DNA of 64,000 nt. It comes from Rachycentron canadum. Lineage: Eukaryota; Chordata; Actinopteri; Carangiformes; Rachycentridae. Made by a program: the position numbers and the translations under genes. This document shows, piece after piece, positions 1-12,900 of the stretch. The notes under the pieces were generated by a model. That model did not search any database and was not told where the DNA came from. It saw only the letters and a program-made list of their open reading frames with translations. The stretch lies in contig CM076660.1 of assembly GCA_038496675.1 (NCBI GenBank), positions 18,120,301 through 18,184,300 on the forward strand. The letters are read 5' to 3'. Numbering within the stretch: the first letter of the stretch is position 1; every line of letters begins with the position of its first letter.

Positions 1-423
1 CCACCCACCCATCTTTATACACGTGGGCACACTCGTATGCTATTGTCCCCTGCTGTGTGTGCTCTGATCCCCAGCCCGGCATCTCCTCTCCCTCTTTATG
101 AAGACAGTAGTTGGGAAATGGCAGTTGTGATTCTGTGTGGGGGAGCAGGCATGGGAAATTTTTAAGAGGTCCCACGCTGCAAGTTCACTTGAAGGAAAAA
201 AAAACAAGACAAGAGCTGCACTGTCACCCTCTGCCAAAAATACAAAGTAGTGCCTTTCCTTTCTTTGTACTCCTTTTTCCTTCCTTTCTCCTTCCACCCT
301 CCTTTCTCTCTCTCTCTCCTTTCATTGCCAGTGAGAGGAACGGTTCATCTCACCATTGTCTAACTGGTATTGGTGAGAGTAAACTGGCTGGCAGCAGTGG
401 GAGGAGGTGTGTTAATGTGTGAG

Positions 424-440
424 TGTGTGTGTGTGTGTGT

Positions 441-473
<33 letters not shown>
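424..473. repeat. (TG)n microsatellite
   Basis: Almost uninterrupted TG dinucleotides with one TA interruption, roughly 450 bases upstream of the specc1 start exon. Open frames here of the His-Thr or Cys-Val type are artefacts of the repeat. Confidence 0.95.
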
Positions 474-830
474 GCCTGGGAAGCCACTCCTCCTCTGAGC
501 TGATTCCAGTCATCACAGCGATAATGAAGTGAGCACGACGCCGCCTGCCCGCCCGCCTGCCTGCCAGTGTGACATACTGTCACTGTTCTGGAGGACATGC
601 ACACTTGCACACATTCACACACGCTCGCCGTCATTCACTGAGAGGACACGCAGCCTGCCTCCTCACACATGCTCACACACACTCACACAATCCTGGGAAG
701 GATTGGAGAAAGGAAAAGAAGACCAGAAGGAGAGAAGAACGAGAAGAATTTTCATGGTTTCTTCTCTATGTGACTGACCGCCATTGGTTGTGGGTGCTGA
801 AAAGACAACAACCCTGACACTTGCGTGGGC

Positions 831-856
831 GCACACACGCACACACACACACACAC
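831..856. repeat. (CA)n microsatellite in the putative specc1 leader
   Basis: A short alternating CA tract about 75 bases before the candidate start codon. It is probably in the 5' UTR or core promoter of the first exon. Confidence 0.85.
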
Positions 857-930
857 CTCTCCCCCGCAGCCACGGATTCTTGGATTAGTCCGCCCCGGTG
901 CGGAGTGTGGGAGTCGCGGAGTGGACCAAC

Positions 931-970
931 ATGGGGAACCAGGCGGGGAGACAGGAGGAAACAGAGTCAG
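931..970 (+). CDS. specc1: specc1 coding exon 1 (alternative or short N-terminus)
   Basis: The ATG at 931 has a strong start context. It opens a 13-codon stretch, MGNQAGRQEETES, plus one base (phase 1), followed by GT at 971. Joining that G to exon 2 (12872) gives a Gly codon and continues as AQTNKKSGIPAPRE with no frame break. The N-terminus fits the general N-myristoylation pattern: Gly2, a permitted Asn3, Gly6, and no Pro at 7. The exon is short and was chosen by phase, start context and position. It could instead be one of several alternative first exons, with the longer vertebrate N-terminus encoded upstream of the window. Confidence 0.6.
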
Positions 971-3900
971 GTCTGCTTCTGTTGTGTCGTGGTTTTCCTC
1001 AGCATCATTTATCCTTCTTTGTGTCTGTCTTTCTATGTTGATGTAAAAGGCAAAGACATGCATTTACCACATACAATATATATGAGCTAAGTCTCCTTCC
1101 ATGTCATGTCTGAGTACATCTCTGACAGACATGTCCTGACTAATGACTTCTGACTAAGATGTGCGCTGACTGATGAGCACTGATTAATATGCCCTGGAGT
1201 TATAGAAGCTGTTGAAACGGGTTAGAAGTAATTCAGTTGTTCCTCTGACATTGTTTGTGTGCGCATGTCCACATGTTCATGTGGATCTAGTGCGTCGTCT
1301 TTCTGTTTTCAGTCAGTACAGGTCTCCTTGTGTGCGTGTTTTTGTACCACATTTAGTGTCAGGCAGGGGAAAGTGCTGAGCGAGTGCCTGACAGTAAGCA
1401 GGAGGGAACCTGCTGAAGAAGATGGTATCTTCAGTCTCAGGCTCCGATCCCTCCACTGCTCCGAGCTCACTGTGCCTCCGTAAGATTTCCATTTCAAAGT
1501 CGCTCTGATCTGCACTCAGCAGCAACTTCACATTCATCCAAAGACAACCCAGCTCTTCCACATCTTTGTAACCTCTCTGAATTTCTTAAACAAAACAATC
1601 ATTTGCATACTAATATGTGTTATTGTGTATTTGGGCAGAGCCTCTTCATGTTTGTATCCATATGTATATACAGTATATTTGTACATGCAGAGCTTCATCA
1701 CATTTTTCTGCTGCCATGTGATTACATTTGTGTGTGTTTTTTTTTTTTTTATTCCTACAAAAATAGACACTGGATAGACCAGTGCCAGGTGGTTTGCTAG
1801 GGTGACAGGCATGGACACACACACACATGCACACACACATACACACACACACACACACAAAAAAAATACAGTAGAGTATTTTATCAGTAGTGGGTGTTTA
1901 AGCTGCATCATTTCATAGCTGTGGCATGTGTTGCTTGAAGATAGAGCACAGTGGGCTCAGATTGGAAGGTATTGGTAGCAAGCATCTGCATGCTTGAAAA
2001 GATTAGTTCCCAGTTTCTTCTCCATGCACACACACACACATACATACGGCATACAGTGCACAGTTAATACATTACACACAAAACAAAAGATTGTCAATTG
2101 CTGAGTCAAAAAGTAGGAACAAAGGAGTCTAATAATACCTTCTTTGATGTCAGTAATTATTGTGTAGTTACTATGCAACATTTGGTGGCTTGTTCAAGAC
2201 CCCCTCTGATGAAAATCACATTCTTAATATTGTTTACATGTGCATAAGGTTGTGTGTGTTTTTTTTTTTTTTTTCTTTTCATATAAAACAAGATTTTTCA
2301 CGAGTGAAATTAGCAGTAAATACTATGACTGAGTTTTTTCACCTTGGAACTGCAGTGAACCACTGATGATCCCAAAAGGGATTCATACGTTATATAACCT
2401 ATGAAACCAATCCTGTCAACTTGGGGGCACGAGGGCCGGGAAAAATAATTCTGAAACCCTGTCAGTACAGCAAGAACTTGCATTTACATAGCTACTAACA
2501 CTGTGTCAGTCACTGCCAGCTGCTATCTAACAACATACAAAGAAAATGCTATGTTTGATAATTGCTCTGATATGTGTGCTAGTTGAGTCTCTCCAATGTT
2601 TCTTCTAATATTAACAGCACTGCTGTATCACTGGTCAGTAAAAACTGGTCCATGCAGAGAGTGAGAGTTAGCATTATCACAGCCTCTAATACTGTGTCAG
2701 CCACTGCCACTTACAAGCTAACAAAGAGCATAAACAAATAACTATGTTTACATTTCAAATACATCTTCTAACTTCTGATTTTGGCCACAACAAACCTTTC
2801 TGGATCTGGCTGAGAGTCAAACATTTGACAGATGTTTCTTCCACTTACCATCTTGAGTCCTTCACCTTTTGACCTAACTCAAAGAAGAAATAAGCGTAGA
2901 TGTGTTTACGGACCATCTTCCTTTTTTTCTATACTTATTTTAAAAAAGAGTAGTGTGTGTGTATGTTCCCTGTAACCAAGCTATTTACACTGTGCTTGTA
3001 CTCCTTGGTCCAACCTCCTAAATGAACCTCCATTATGAAATGAACCAGTCAGCTAAACTGTTAATTGATTGGCTCTTATTCTTATAAATCCACTCTCAAT
3101 TCTCTGGAATGAGCCTCTATAGTAAATGAAAATTGATAAATTAATGGCTTGATTTTTTGCTCACTGGTGACATAAAGCTATATATCTCAGAGTGCTGAGG
3201 CCAAGGACACAGGAGCACTTAAATCTATTTTAGACAAGATATAAGTACGATAATAAGCATATAGACTTTTAAACCTCAAATTGAATAAGGGATTCATTTT
3301 TCGCTTTGCTCTGATGAACAGCAATGTAGTGATGGACAGTGAAGTTTGTGCTCCCCACATTAGCCAGCTGTGGTTTGTCAGGCTTTGGGCTTGGAAGGTA
3401 GAATAACAGTTCTGGTGCTGGAAGTAGGGAAAGAAATGTGGGAACAGGAGGAACTCGTTCAGATTTGATTGATGGCATTATCTCTGTAGTGGCAGGCTAA
3501 GGAGTTAGCTGTCTGCTGCAGTGATAAGACGGTTGTTATCAGCACCGAACTAGACTGACGGCTACTACACAGAACCTTCCTGTCTCCCCACTGGTTCATC
3601 AGGAGAGCGGCCAAGAGCCAGAGCCTGTGGTCAGCATGTTGTCAGCTGTTGATGAATTGTCAGTAAAATATAGTCCAATAACAGTGGATCAACTTTTAGG
3701 GCTACAGCTCAGTCAGCCATACCCATGAAAACATATTTGTAAATGTAAAATAAATTATGACTTTCACATGGTCAAAAATGGGAAGTTTCACACACTTGTG
3801 GTTTGATTTGGATGCTTGAAGGTGGCTGTAATGTTTGAGGACTCTGCCAAAAACATGCAGAAACATAGTGTTTTTTGAGAGGAGGGAATGCTATCAATGC

Positions 3901-6900
3901 AGCAGTTAGTGTGTTGTCATTGGAATAACATTGTTCTTTCTATTGCCTTTTACTGGCAGCACAGCGGCATTGAATAATTATTTTTAATGGGTATTGGTAT
4001 AGGTCAGCATGGTGATGCAGTGGTCAGCAAGAGGATTCTGGGTTCAGGCTGGGGCCTCTCTGTATGGCGTTCCTCCTGGTACTCTGGCTTCTCTGCTCTT
4101 CGGTCAATTGGTAGGTGTGAATGTGAGCGTTACCGATTGTTTGTCTCTATATATGAGCCTTGTGATAGACTGGCGACTTGTCCATGCTGAACCCTGCCCT
4201 TGCCTCATGTCACCTGGGATCAGCTCTTCTGTTTTTAAAGCCCCTAGACTGTCATAGCCCACCAACACAGGTGTTTTGTCTTAGTCGACTTAATGACAAC
4301 ACTTCTCAGGAGTGTGTTAGTGATGTACAGGCTGTGCTTGATTCACACCTACTTTGAGTTTACTTGCATCTTTGTCATTGTAATCAGTGCATGGATTTTG
4401 TTAACCACACATACTTCTGATCGTAGTTTTGCCCAACATCAGTATAAGGAGACATCCGATCTTCCAGAATAACTGAAAACACCCGCATGTGCGAAGGGCC
4501 TTATAAAGGTGGGTTTTTTAAATTGATATCTGCTTGTTTGCCCAGATAAGTATCACTTCAGTGATCACAAGGCAACAGTGCCTTGGTCAGTTAAGATAGA
4601 AAAACATATCTTCACGTTGTTCTTCTGTAGGATTAGATTCTATGTTTCTACTCAGTGTAATCCAGTGTTAAATCAGTTTTCATCCTCAATTTTCACACAT
4701 AAATCACACTCAGAGATTATTCTAGCAGCCATTTTGCTAAACTATTTATTATAACACTGAAAATATAATCCCCAAACCCCCCCTGATTAGCCCCATTCCC
4801 TTCATGAAAGTACAGCCTTGTCAATCAAACACTGAATGCTTATCTGTCTGCTTTAATGTCTGGTGAAGCGTTGGTTCATTGTGCCTTGTGGATTGTGCTC
4901 CCAATCAAAGAAGATTACTCCCAGTGAGCAACAAGCCAAAGAATGTGGAAATTCACGGATTATTTTGCCAACTCAACACCATATCAGAGCAAATTGACGT
5001 AGAGCAGGGATTCAACATGAGGAAACAAGTTTGTCCAACTTCTGATAGCTGGGACACTGTGAGGAAGTTACCTCAGTCATACTTTCCATGGTAGTTAGTA
5101 GTTGGTACAGTAAACACACCGGCCGTTTTACAGTGCTTTGTGTTTGCAGAGTGAGGCGGGTGCTGTTTTAATGTCCTGTTTGTGTAACTGGAGGCTATAG
5201 CCTGGACATCAAAGTGGGTTCATTGTAGCCTTCAGGGCTAAGGTCATAATGATCACTAATTTATGGTAGAGAAACTAACAATGTGTGTATGAAACTGACA
5301 CCCTAAAAACACTTGAGCTGGATCTGACTTGTAAGCCACTAGGCCTGTGACCATATTCATTGCATAATTCATACCAAATCAAACTTGTTCTGATGTGGTT
5401 TGTGTGCCTGTCAGCAGCCGGCTGTGGTTGATCCTCACGATGTGAACGGTAATCTTGGGCTGTCTGCTGCTACCCAGCACTGTTTTTTATTGAGAGCAGC
5501 CCAATGAAAGACAATACTGCTGTCATACCACTGTCAAATAGGGTTTACGTTGTCTTAGGGGTGCTGAATTTGAGAACAAAACTCTGATACAAGCGTCCTT
5601 GATTTTATGTTGTGATACCAACCACCCACCACTGAACATAAAAAAAAAAAAATTCAAGGGATGAACCAAACCATGGAGAATCATTACATTACAATCATCA
5701 TTACACTGCTACTGGGTGTAACTTTGATTACGTGTCTTTGTTCAGTTACTTTAGAGAGCAGCACATTGGCACTCAATAACATATCCTTATGAAAAGGTGG
5801 TGCTGGAAGCACGACAATGTCAAGGCTTTTTGTGGGTGTATTATTAATCTAATATCTTCCTTTTAGGGCTCTTTGGTTCTCTCTTAGGTCAGGGCTGTCA
5901 GGATTGTGTGAATTCTCATATCAAAGTTCACTACGTTCGAGTGTACTTGAATGCACTGCAGAATTTGGTTAATATTTTTACAGATGCTGGGGTGACTGAG
6001 CATTTACACAGAGTCCCTTGTCCCTCTGTTGATTAAGTCTTAAACTGTGGTTAAAGAAAAGGCAGCCACAGTACCTAAAGACTTTTTTTACAAATCTTTC
6101 TCCTCTGCAGCCTAAGGTCAATCCAGGAAAGTAAATCACAAATGCTTAATACACCTCATGTAATATTTATTCTAAAGGTATAAAGCTAAGATAGGAATCA
6201 TCAGTGGATTAGAGCTAAGTTTAGCAATACTCATTACAACCTGTTACCCATCACACACACTAATCCTATAAATCTGCGATTATGTAAAATGGCATATCAT
6301 TATTCCTTCAGTGTGTGCTGTGTTTAACTGTTTTCCATTTGGAGCATAAAGAAAGTTGGCTCGCTCATGGGCTATGCTATTGGATGTCTCTGTAGGGTAT
6401 TGGCTCCATAAGTAGTGTAAAGCAGAGCATAAGGACACTGTGTTAAAAGTCTTAGCATGCAGCCCAGTTGAAATGATTCAATCAAAACGACTAAAGGAGC
6501 CAAAGAACCCAGGCCAAGTGGCTGTCTGTGGCTTGCCAGCCCTCATGCTGCACTTTCATGCTGTGCTGCAGAGGAAGCATAGAGCTGTTCATTTTTCAGG
6601 CAGAAACAAGCAGCCCATCTTAAATACACAATGAGGTCTTGCATAATGTACATCTCTTCTGAAAGGCAGGGTGGAGGGTTTGCCCGGTCACTTGTCAGCA
6701 TGTTTGATTAACATGCCGCCTGCAGTCACAGCACTGACTTTAGACTAAGAGTGTTTCAGGATGTTTACTGCACTCCTGCTTACAGAGGAGGTTAGGGATA
6801 CTTATTGCTTTTCCAGTCTAAAATTACATTAAAATGCAGCAATCAGAGTCAGTTAATCATCAAACATTTCTTCCTTCTATGTTTTCATGATTTCCAGCCT

Positions 6901-9900
6901 CCTTTTAGACTAACTGCAGTTAAAGTATTTACTTTACTTTGTTCTCTACTGATTTTTGAGTAATCCCAAAAGACAAAATATCAACATACCTTACATTAAT
7001 ATAGAAAGAGCTCTGTGTGATGTAGTTATTTTTTACACATAGATCCCAAACTGCAAGGATTCAAATGTAATTGTACACTTGGCAGCTAAATGTATCTTGG
7101 GAAGCTGTTTGTGGTTTCAGTGTTAGTTGTGATACACCAAAAATCTCAGGTGTGGCTCAGAATTAACTGAGAGCTGTCATTTAGTCTAAGGACAAGTCAT
7201 CTGTCAATATGACGAGTGAAGATGTGACTATGTAAGGGAAGAACATAATAATTAGGCTAAAAAAAGGGAAAAATATCTTCAAGAATATGAAAAGTACTTG
7301 GTTTGCCAAAATCAAAGCTTGGGTATGTTCTAAAAAAGCAGGTAAACTATAAACTTGTCATTTTTCAACATTGCAGAAAAACTCTTCTCTGCAGCTTTGG
7401 TTTTGTAGTTATGTGTTTGCATATAGAGGAGTATGAATGGAGCCTACTGTGTTATCCAGTCAGCTGATGTCAGGGAGGAAGATCATTTGTGTTGCCTAGA
7501 ACAGTGCTGTCGTGGCAGGTTAGCAGATAAAGATAAAGGTTTGTATTATTTGCCGATTCTGTGGTGAACTCATCCCAAGTGCAAACATCCTTTTAGATCC
7601 TCTGTGTTGTCAGTCCCTAAAGTCATTTTTCAATCTTCAGCCTTCAGTTAATCTCTGCAGCTCGGGGATATTGTACAGTATGTCTGGTTTGCACTGCTGG
7701 CTATTGTAAACACAGACACTGCTTTCCTCATGTTAAAGCCAATTGTCCTTGTTTGACATGCATCCAAGGAGCCTCTGTTGTTGTGTCTTCTCTGCTTGTC
7801 TTATTTATCTATCACCTTCCATGATGTAATTATGGTGTCATGTCCTTGGCTGTGAAGAGATTTCAGCTGTTTTTCAGTGATGGTAGTGTAACATGTTTTC
7901 ATGCTAGTTATCTTTATATATCAGTTTTTAATCGAACTTCTGTTTTGATTTTGTAGTTACATATAGTATATTATAACAATGGAAGATAAATTTTATCCTC
8001 AACAAGTAGGGCTTTTTTTTTCTGTGGCACATTGGGCTGTTGTGTTGCAGTTTATTGTACCATCCTGGCTAATCTCTGCTCAGCCACTGTAGCGGCCATG
8101 GAGCCTCGGCTATCTTCCTCTCCAGTAAGAGGAAAGGAATGCCTATGAGTCCCAGCCACTGACTGATGGGCGCCTGTTGACCTATTTCATGCCCTGTCAG
8201 TCGGACAACAGGAAGGCCAGAAACACAGACGGGGTTTTCTGTCTCTCCTTTCCACTTCCACCTGGGTGAAAAACACTGCACACCACATTTCCTGGAAACC
8301 AGAGGGGAAGACGGGAGGAGTGGCAGTGAGAGATTCTCATCCAAAGCCTTTTTGGTCGTGACGAAGCCAGTGCGTCATTTTAGGTGCCAAGTCTCTGACA
8401 CTTGACCACCTGCAGTCATTAATTCATCATGACTCTTCACCCACGACCTTCCCGATCTGTAAATTAAAGACTCTGCACTTTGCTCACAATGCACTCTGTT
8501 ACCTCTTGGCTGGCTGGCAGCCTGGCTGCAGTTAACGGGCTGGCACTGGACTGTGTCCAGCCACATGGCTCCTGCTGTGATTTGAAAGCTTATCTTCATT
8601 AGACAGAAAGAAGCCAGCATAGTGCATTAATGTGATCAGGGAGCTGACTTCCCATTAAAGAACTGAATGCCTTTGGATTACTGGAAGTCATTTAGATGAT
8701 TAGTTAATGTAAACAACACAATCATTTCATATGCTTAGTCTCCACAATCAGGTTTATTAAACTTGGCAGCAAGTCTGTTTTTGTCACTACTGTCTTAACA
8801 GTCAGTGTAAGTTTATATAGGAAACATATTTATATATATTTATATACATGTTATATGTTATGTATATGTTAAAAAAAGTTATTGACTAAAGAAATATTTA
8901 GTCAATAAATCAATGACTTTTCTTTAGTTATGAAGTTGGGCTGTTTCTGAGACACTAAATAGAAAAATAATTTTCTATAACTTTAACTTAACTTAACTAT
9001 AACTTTCTTTGGAGATGCTTTTCACAGTATTTGGTCTTTGCTATCAATAAGAGCTAATCTTCTCAGACTGCATGAGGATTTATTCCTTGCTAGAGGAGGA
9101 GAAAAACTCCTCAGTGAGCCGTTTAACTGCCCATTCCACTCCTTTTCACAGATTTAGTGCTTCTCAGGGGTAGCTATAAATGGTCCTGAACCATTTGCCG
9201 ACCTTCATCGAAGGCAGCACTAAATTAAGACTGAACTAACTCTTGGATATTTTTTGATTTGTGAAAGAAAGACTTGCACTTGCACAGCTGCGGTTTTCTC
9301 TGAAGACGCAGCTCTGGTCCCATGTTGAACCAAACAAGTGCACAACTTTCAATTCATTATAACTGAAGCAGTTTCAAGATGTTTGTGTCTCTGTAATTAC
9401 TAAACAGTTATCGTTATATTTTCTCTTGCTTTACCAGATTTCCACACCTGCCAATAGTGTTTTGTCTGTATCGTTGGACTGTAACTTGATGTGTGAATTT
9501 TGTAATTAGGTGAACATTTCATTACTAACTTGTTTTTTCTGTCTGCTGTGTATTTGTCTTGGTTTGTATCCATCATGAATCTTATCCCCATTCTCTCCTG
9601 GGAGTCTTTAACTGGAGGCCGATGAGCAGCGCTGTTACAACAAGTGGAGATTAAGTGTCTCTTTCAGGGGCATCCCAACCATAGAGCTTAATTAAGGGAA
9701 GAGCTTCTCTCAGTCTCTTTCTCCACTCTTTGTTTATTAAACATTGTTTAAAATAATTATCAAGCATATTAGAAAGTTTTTTAGTATCTACTGATTAAGT
9801 ACCAAATATGGTCAGACAAAACCTGGCAACTTTAGGAGTCAGGGGTCTCCTGCCCTCTTAGTGACAAAATAAGTAGACTCTAATCTCTACTCTTTCTTTC

Positions 9901-12900
9901 CTGGCAATGTGTTTGGCAAAGTATTGGGCTTTTGATGATGTGATTATTTAAGTAATAAATATTCTGTAGCTGCTGTGTTGGTCTTGGAAACAGGTTGTCA
10001 AAATGTGGTGGTATTTTTGTGAGACACATTGACACATTGACGCTTTACACTTGTAAGTGGTGGTAGTGGTGGTGGTTTATTTAACAGCACCATGTTTGGT
10101 CTAATATTATTTTTACAGCCAACATTCTTTATGATTTATAATTTAATCTGATGATAACCCCCTTGAGACACATAATGTCATTTTCAAGGGGGTACTAAAA
10201 CGTTTGTGGAAATAGTATTTTTATAATCTTTCTTGGAGTCGCTTAAGGGGACTTTTCCACATTAAAATATTGAAAAGTGACTAGAACTATTTTATATTTA
10301 TGGTTTGTTGAGTTGTATACTTAGATAATGCCAAATGTGTCCAGTAATTTTAATCAAGGTAATGGTCTGTTTAATTGCTGGCGTCATATCCCCTTTGTAC
10401 ATCCAGTTTTATGCTAAATTTTTAGGATGTGCTTTTAGATCTTGGTAGTTTGTAACTATATTTTTTAACTTGATGAAGAATTTCATCCAGTTGGATCTTA
10501 AATTATTAGAGATGAACAAGCTGGTCAAATGTTAGCGGATTAAAAATATATGGAAGTGCACACTCTGCAATAAATTTCAGATACTGTCTAACACAAAGTC
10601 AGCGTTGCTGTGAGGATTTGGTGTTCAACTCAGAGCCACTCTAACTATCTGACACTATTCTAGTGGCTCTTTAGGATCCTGCCATCTTGCATGTGCTGGC
10701 TTCTGGCATCTAGTCTGGTGTCATTTCTCTGTGCACATTAAGCAGCTGCGGTGATGTCATGGTTAAAGAGGTGGGCGATCTAAAGATGAGTGAGTTCATG
10801 TTCTCCATCTGGGTTTTATTCGCTTGGAGCGAGAGGAAAACAGAATATGAAGTAACAGCAAATGAAAAGGCTGTCCCACAGTCCCAGTCCTGGCATCACT
10901 CATCCTCATGGGAATGGACCGATGCTAATCACACTGGACTCTTTTCTCTTTTCTAACAAGGACCTATTGTCCCTTCCTTTATTGCCACCTTTAATGAGAA
11001 TATGACAAGTGGCATAGAATAGGCATGAGCTGTAATGTGCTCTTTCTTTTTCTGCACAGTCTGGATGATGCTTCCTGTAGTGTATGCTAAATAATCCTGT
11101 ATAACACACAGTGCTGATTTGGTGTTAACATCTTCCATGTGACAGTACATAATTAAGGAGTGCATGCTGTTCCCATTCTGTCAGTCATGGATTCGTCCTC
11201 TGTGAAGTGCAGAGAAAAGTGACTGTGGATTTTTAATGGCACTTTGCAAAGTGCCATTAAAAAAAAATTCATCTGATTGGGATGAAGTGCTTCCTTTTGT
11301 TAATGTGAATTTAAATGGCAGCATCCCCTCAATCCTAGCAGGCTGGAGTTCCTTTGAAAGACCAGCTTTTAACTGAGTCTAATCTCAGTGACATTCAGCA
11401 CTGATGAAGCCGAGTGTTTGATTCTTCATTTTTATAGTCTTTTAAGTGTGACCCTTTGTATTTAGGTTGTCATTATAATGTTGAACTGAGTTTTGTTTAA
11501 AATCTGTATAAGTGATGGGTCTTTACCTCGGGACTTTTCACACCTCACTTTCTCAACCACCGCTGCACACTCTGGGAATGTTAAACGGCTTTGTTCCCCA
11601 GAAATTGTGCCAGCGTTGGCAGCTTCTGCCACAGTCGCCAGTTTATTCAATAAGGGGATCGTCTGTGCAAAGTGCCTATCAATGGTAGAGTACTTAAAGA
11701 ACCCACAGGGGTATAGGATTTCCATTCCAAACTAGGCCATTTGTTTGTGTGTTTTGTGTATATGTGTGTGTGCGCACATGTTGCTGAGGGTGATGAGTGT
11801 CTATCTCCTCATACAGGCTGTCTGTCTAGCCTCTGCTCTGTGGGTTTGATTATGATGTGTGCATGAGAGACACAGTGCTGTCTTTGTCTGTGCACTGCTT
11901 AAGCTGCTTTGTGTATGAATGCGCCACATGCACAGGGTCCTTTGTCATCCTTTGAAACAAGCAACCCCCTTGTGTCGGCACCCCTGTTTGCTGATGATCT
12001 GAAAACAAACAAAAAAACGTTTTCAGGCGGGACCCAGCTCACACTGGACATCAGTCAATACTCTTCATATTTGAGAGGGGTCTGGAAAAGGCTCGCAGTG
12101 GCAGCCCACGCTCATGCCTTTTGAAATGCCACAGTTAAGCTCTGCTACAACAATGAATGACCACAGACAGCAACAGACAGACAGTGCCAGGCACATGCTC
12201 TGTTGTCCAAACAGAGAATATGTGAATAGGGTACAGTGACCAGAAACATGAAACTGCTGAATAATACAAGTGTCTGAATGTGACACATTCTCTATTCAAT
12301 GAGTGTCATTACACAGTGTTAACAAATTCATGGTCCCAGCACGTCTGTACGCTGATTCCATTAACTTCCCTTTCAATGTCAAGCCTGCTATAGAGTAATC
12401 TTATTGGAAACAGGTTTCATCATTGAAAAATTGTTACTTTATCCAAAAGTATATTTCACACTGGAGTGAAATATGTATTTGATGTGATGATTAACACTGT
12501 CTGGTTTAAAACAATTAGCATATTAAAAATATAATATTCCTGTTTCTGTATTGTAGCCATATTTAATTTTTATGGAACTGGAGATTAATAATGTAGTTTT
12601 TTTCCATTTGCTATCACTCAATTGTGAATGTAGGTTGCTGTTATTATTTATACTCATTAACAAAGTTTCCAGACCTTAACTTTTAAAGCAATAATGTCAT
12701 AGAAGAATCTGATATACGATATGGATAAAAAACCTCTTCATATTTTATTTATAATTATAAATTGTTGACTATGTGACTAAGTCACTAATTGACAAAGGTC
12801 ATTTCTGATTTAATCACTTAAGTATTTGAACACTGCGTCAATTGGTACTTTCGTTTTGGTCTGTGTTTCAGGTGCTCAAACAAACAAGAAGTCCGGCATC

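Larger units (their letters stand above)
1..930 (+). promoter_or_regulatory. specc1: upstream region and 5' leader of the specc1 first exon
   Basis: No coding sequence is recognised here. The segment holds a (TG)n run (about 424-473), a C-rich stretch near 540-565, an inverted CCAAT box (ATTGG at 783-787) and a (CA)n run (about 831-856). It leads into an ATG at 931 with a strong start context (A at -3, G at +4). The transcription start cannot be placed. The role as promoter and leader is inferred from position only. Confidence 0.4.
971..12871 (+). other. specc1: specc1 intron 1 (11.9 kb)
   Basis: No exon-like sequence was recognised. Contents: a (CA)n run at 1815-1859, a diverged local duplication (2494-2556 and 2687-2750), a tRNA-headed fish repeat at about 3996-4255, an AT-rich zone near 8810-8920 with a 12-bp inverted repeat, a hairpin at 10157-10193 and a perfect 34-bp palindrome at 11230-11263. 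The acceptor is a clear pyrimidine-rich tract ending in CAG at 12871. Confidence 0.7.

Noticed and set aside
12826..12871. In-frame extension of the large specc1 exon upstream of 12872
   Set aside because: The residues are not cytospin-like, and the sequence is a pyrimidine-rich tract ending in CAG, so it is intron. Phase matches the exon at 931-970 instead.
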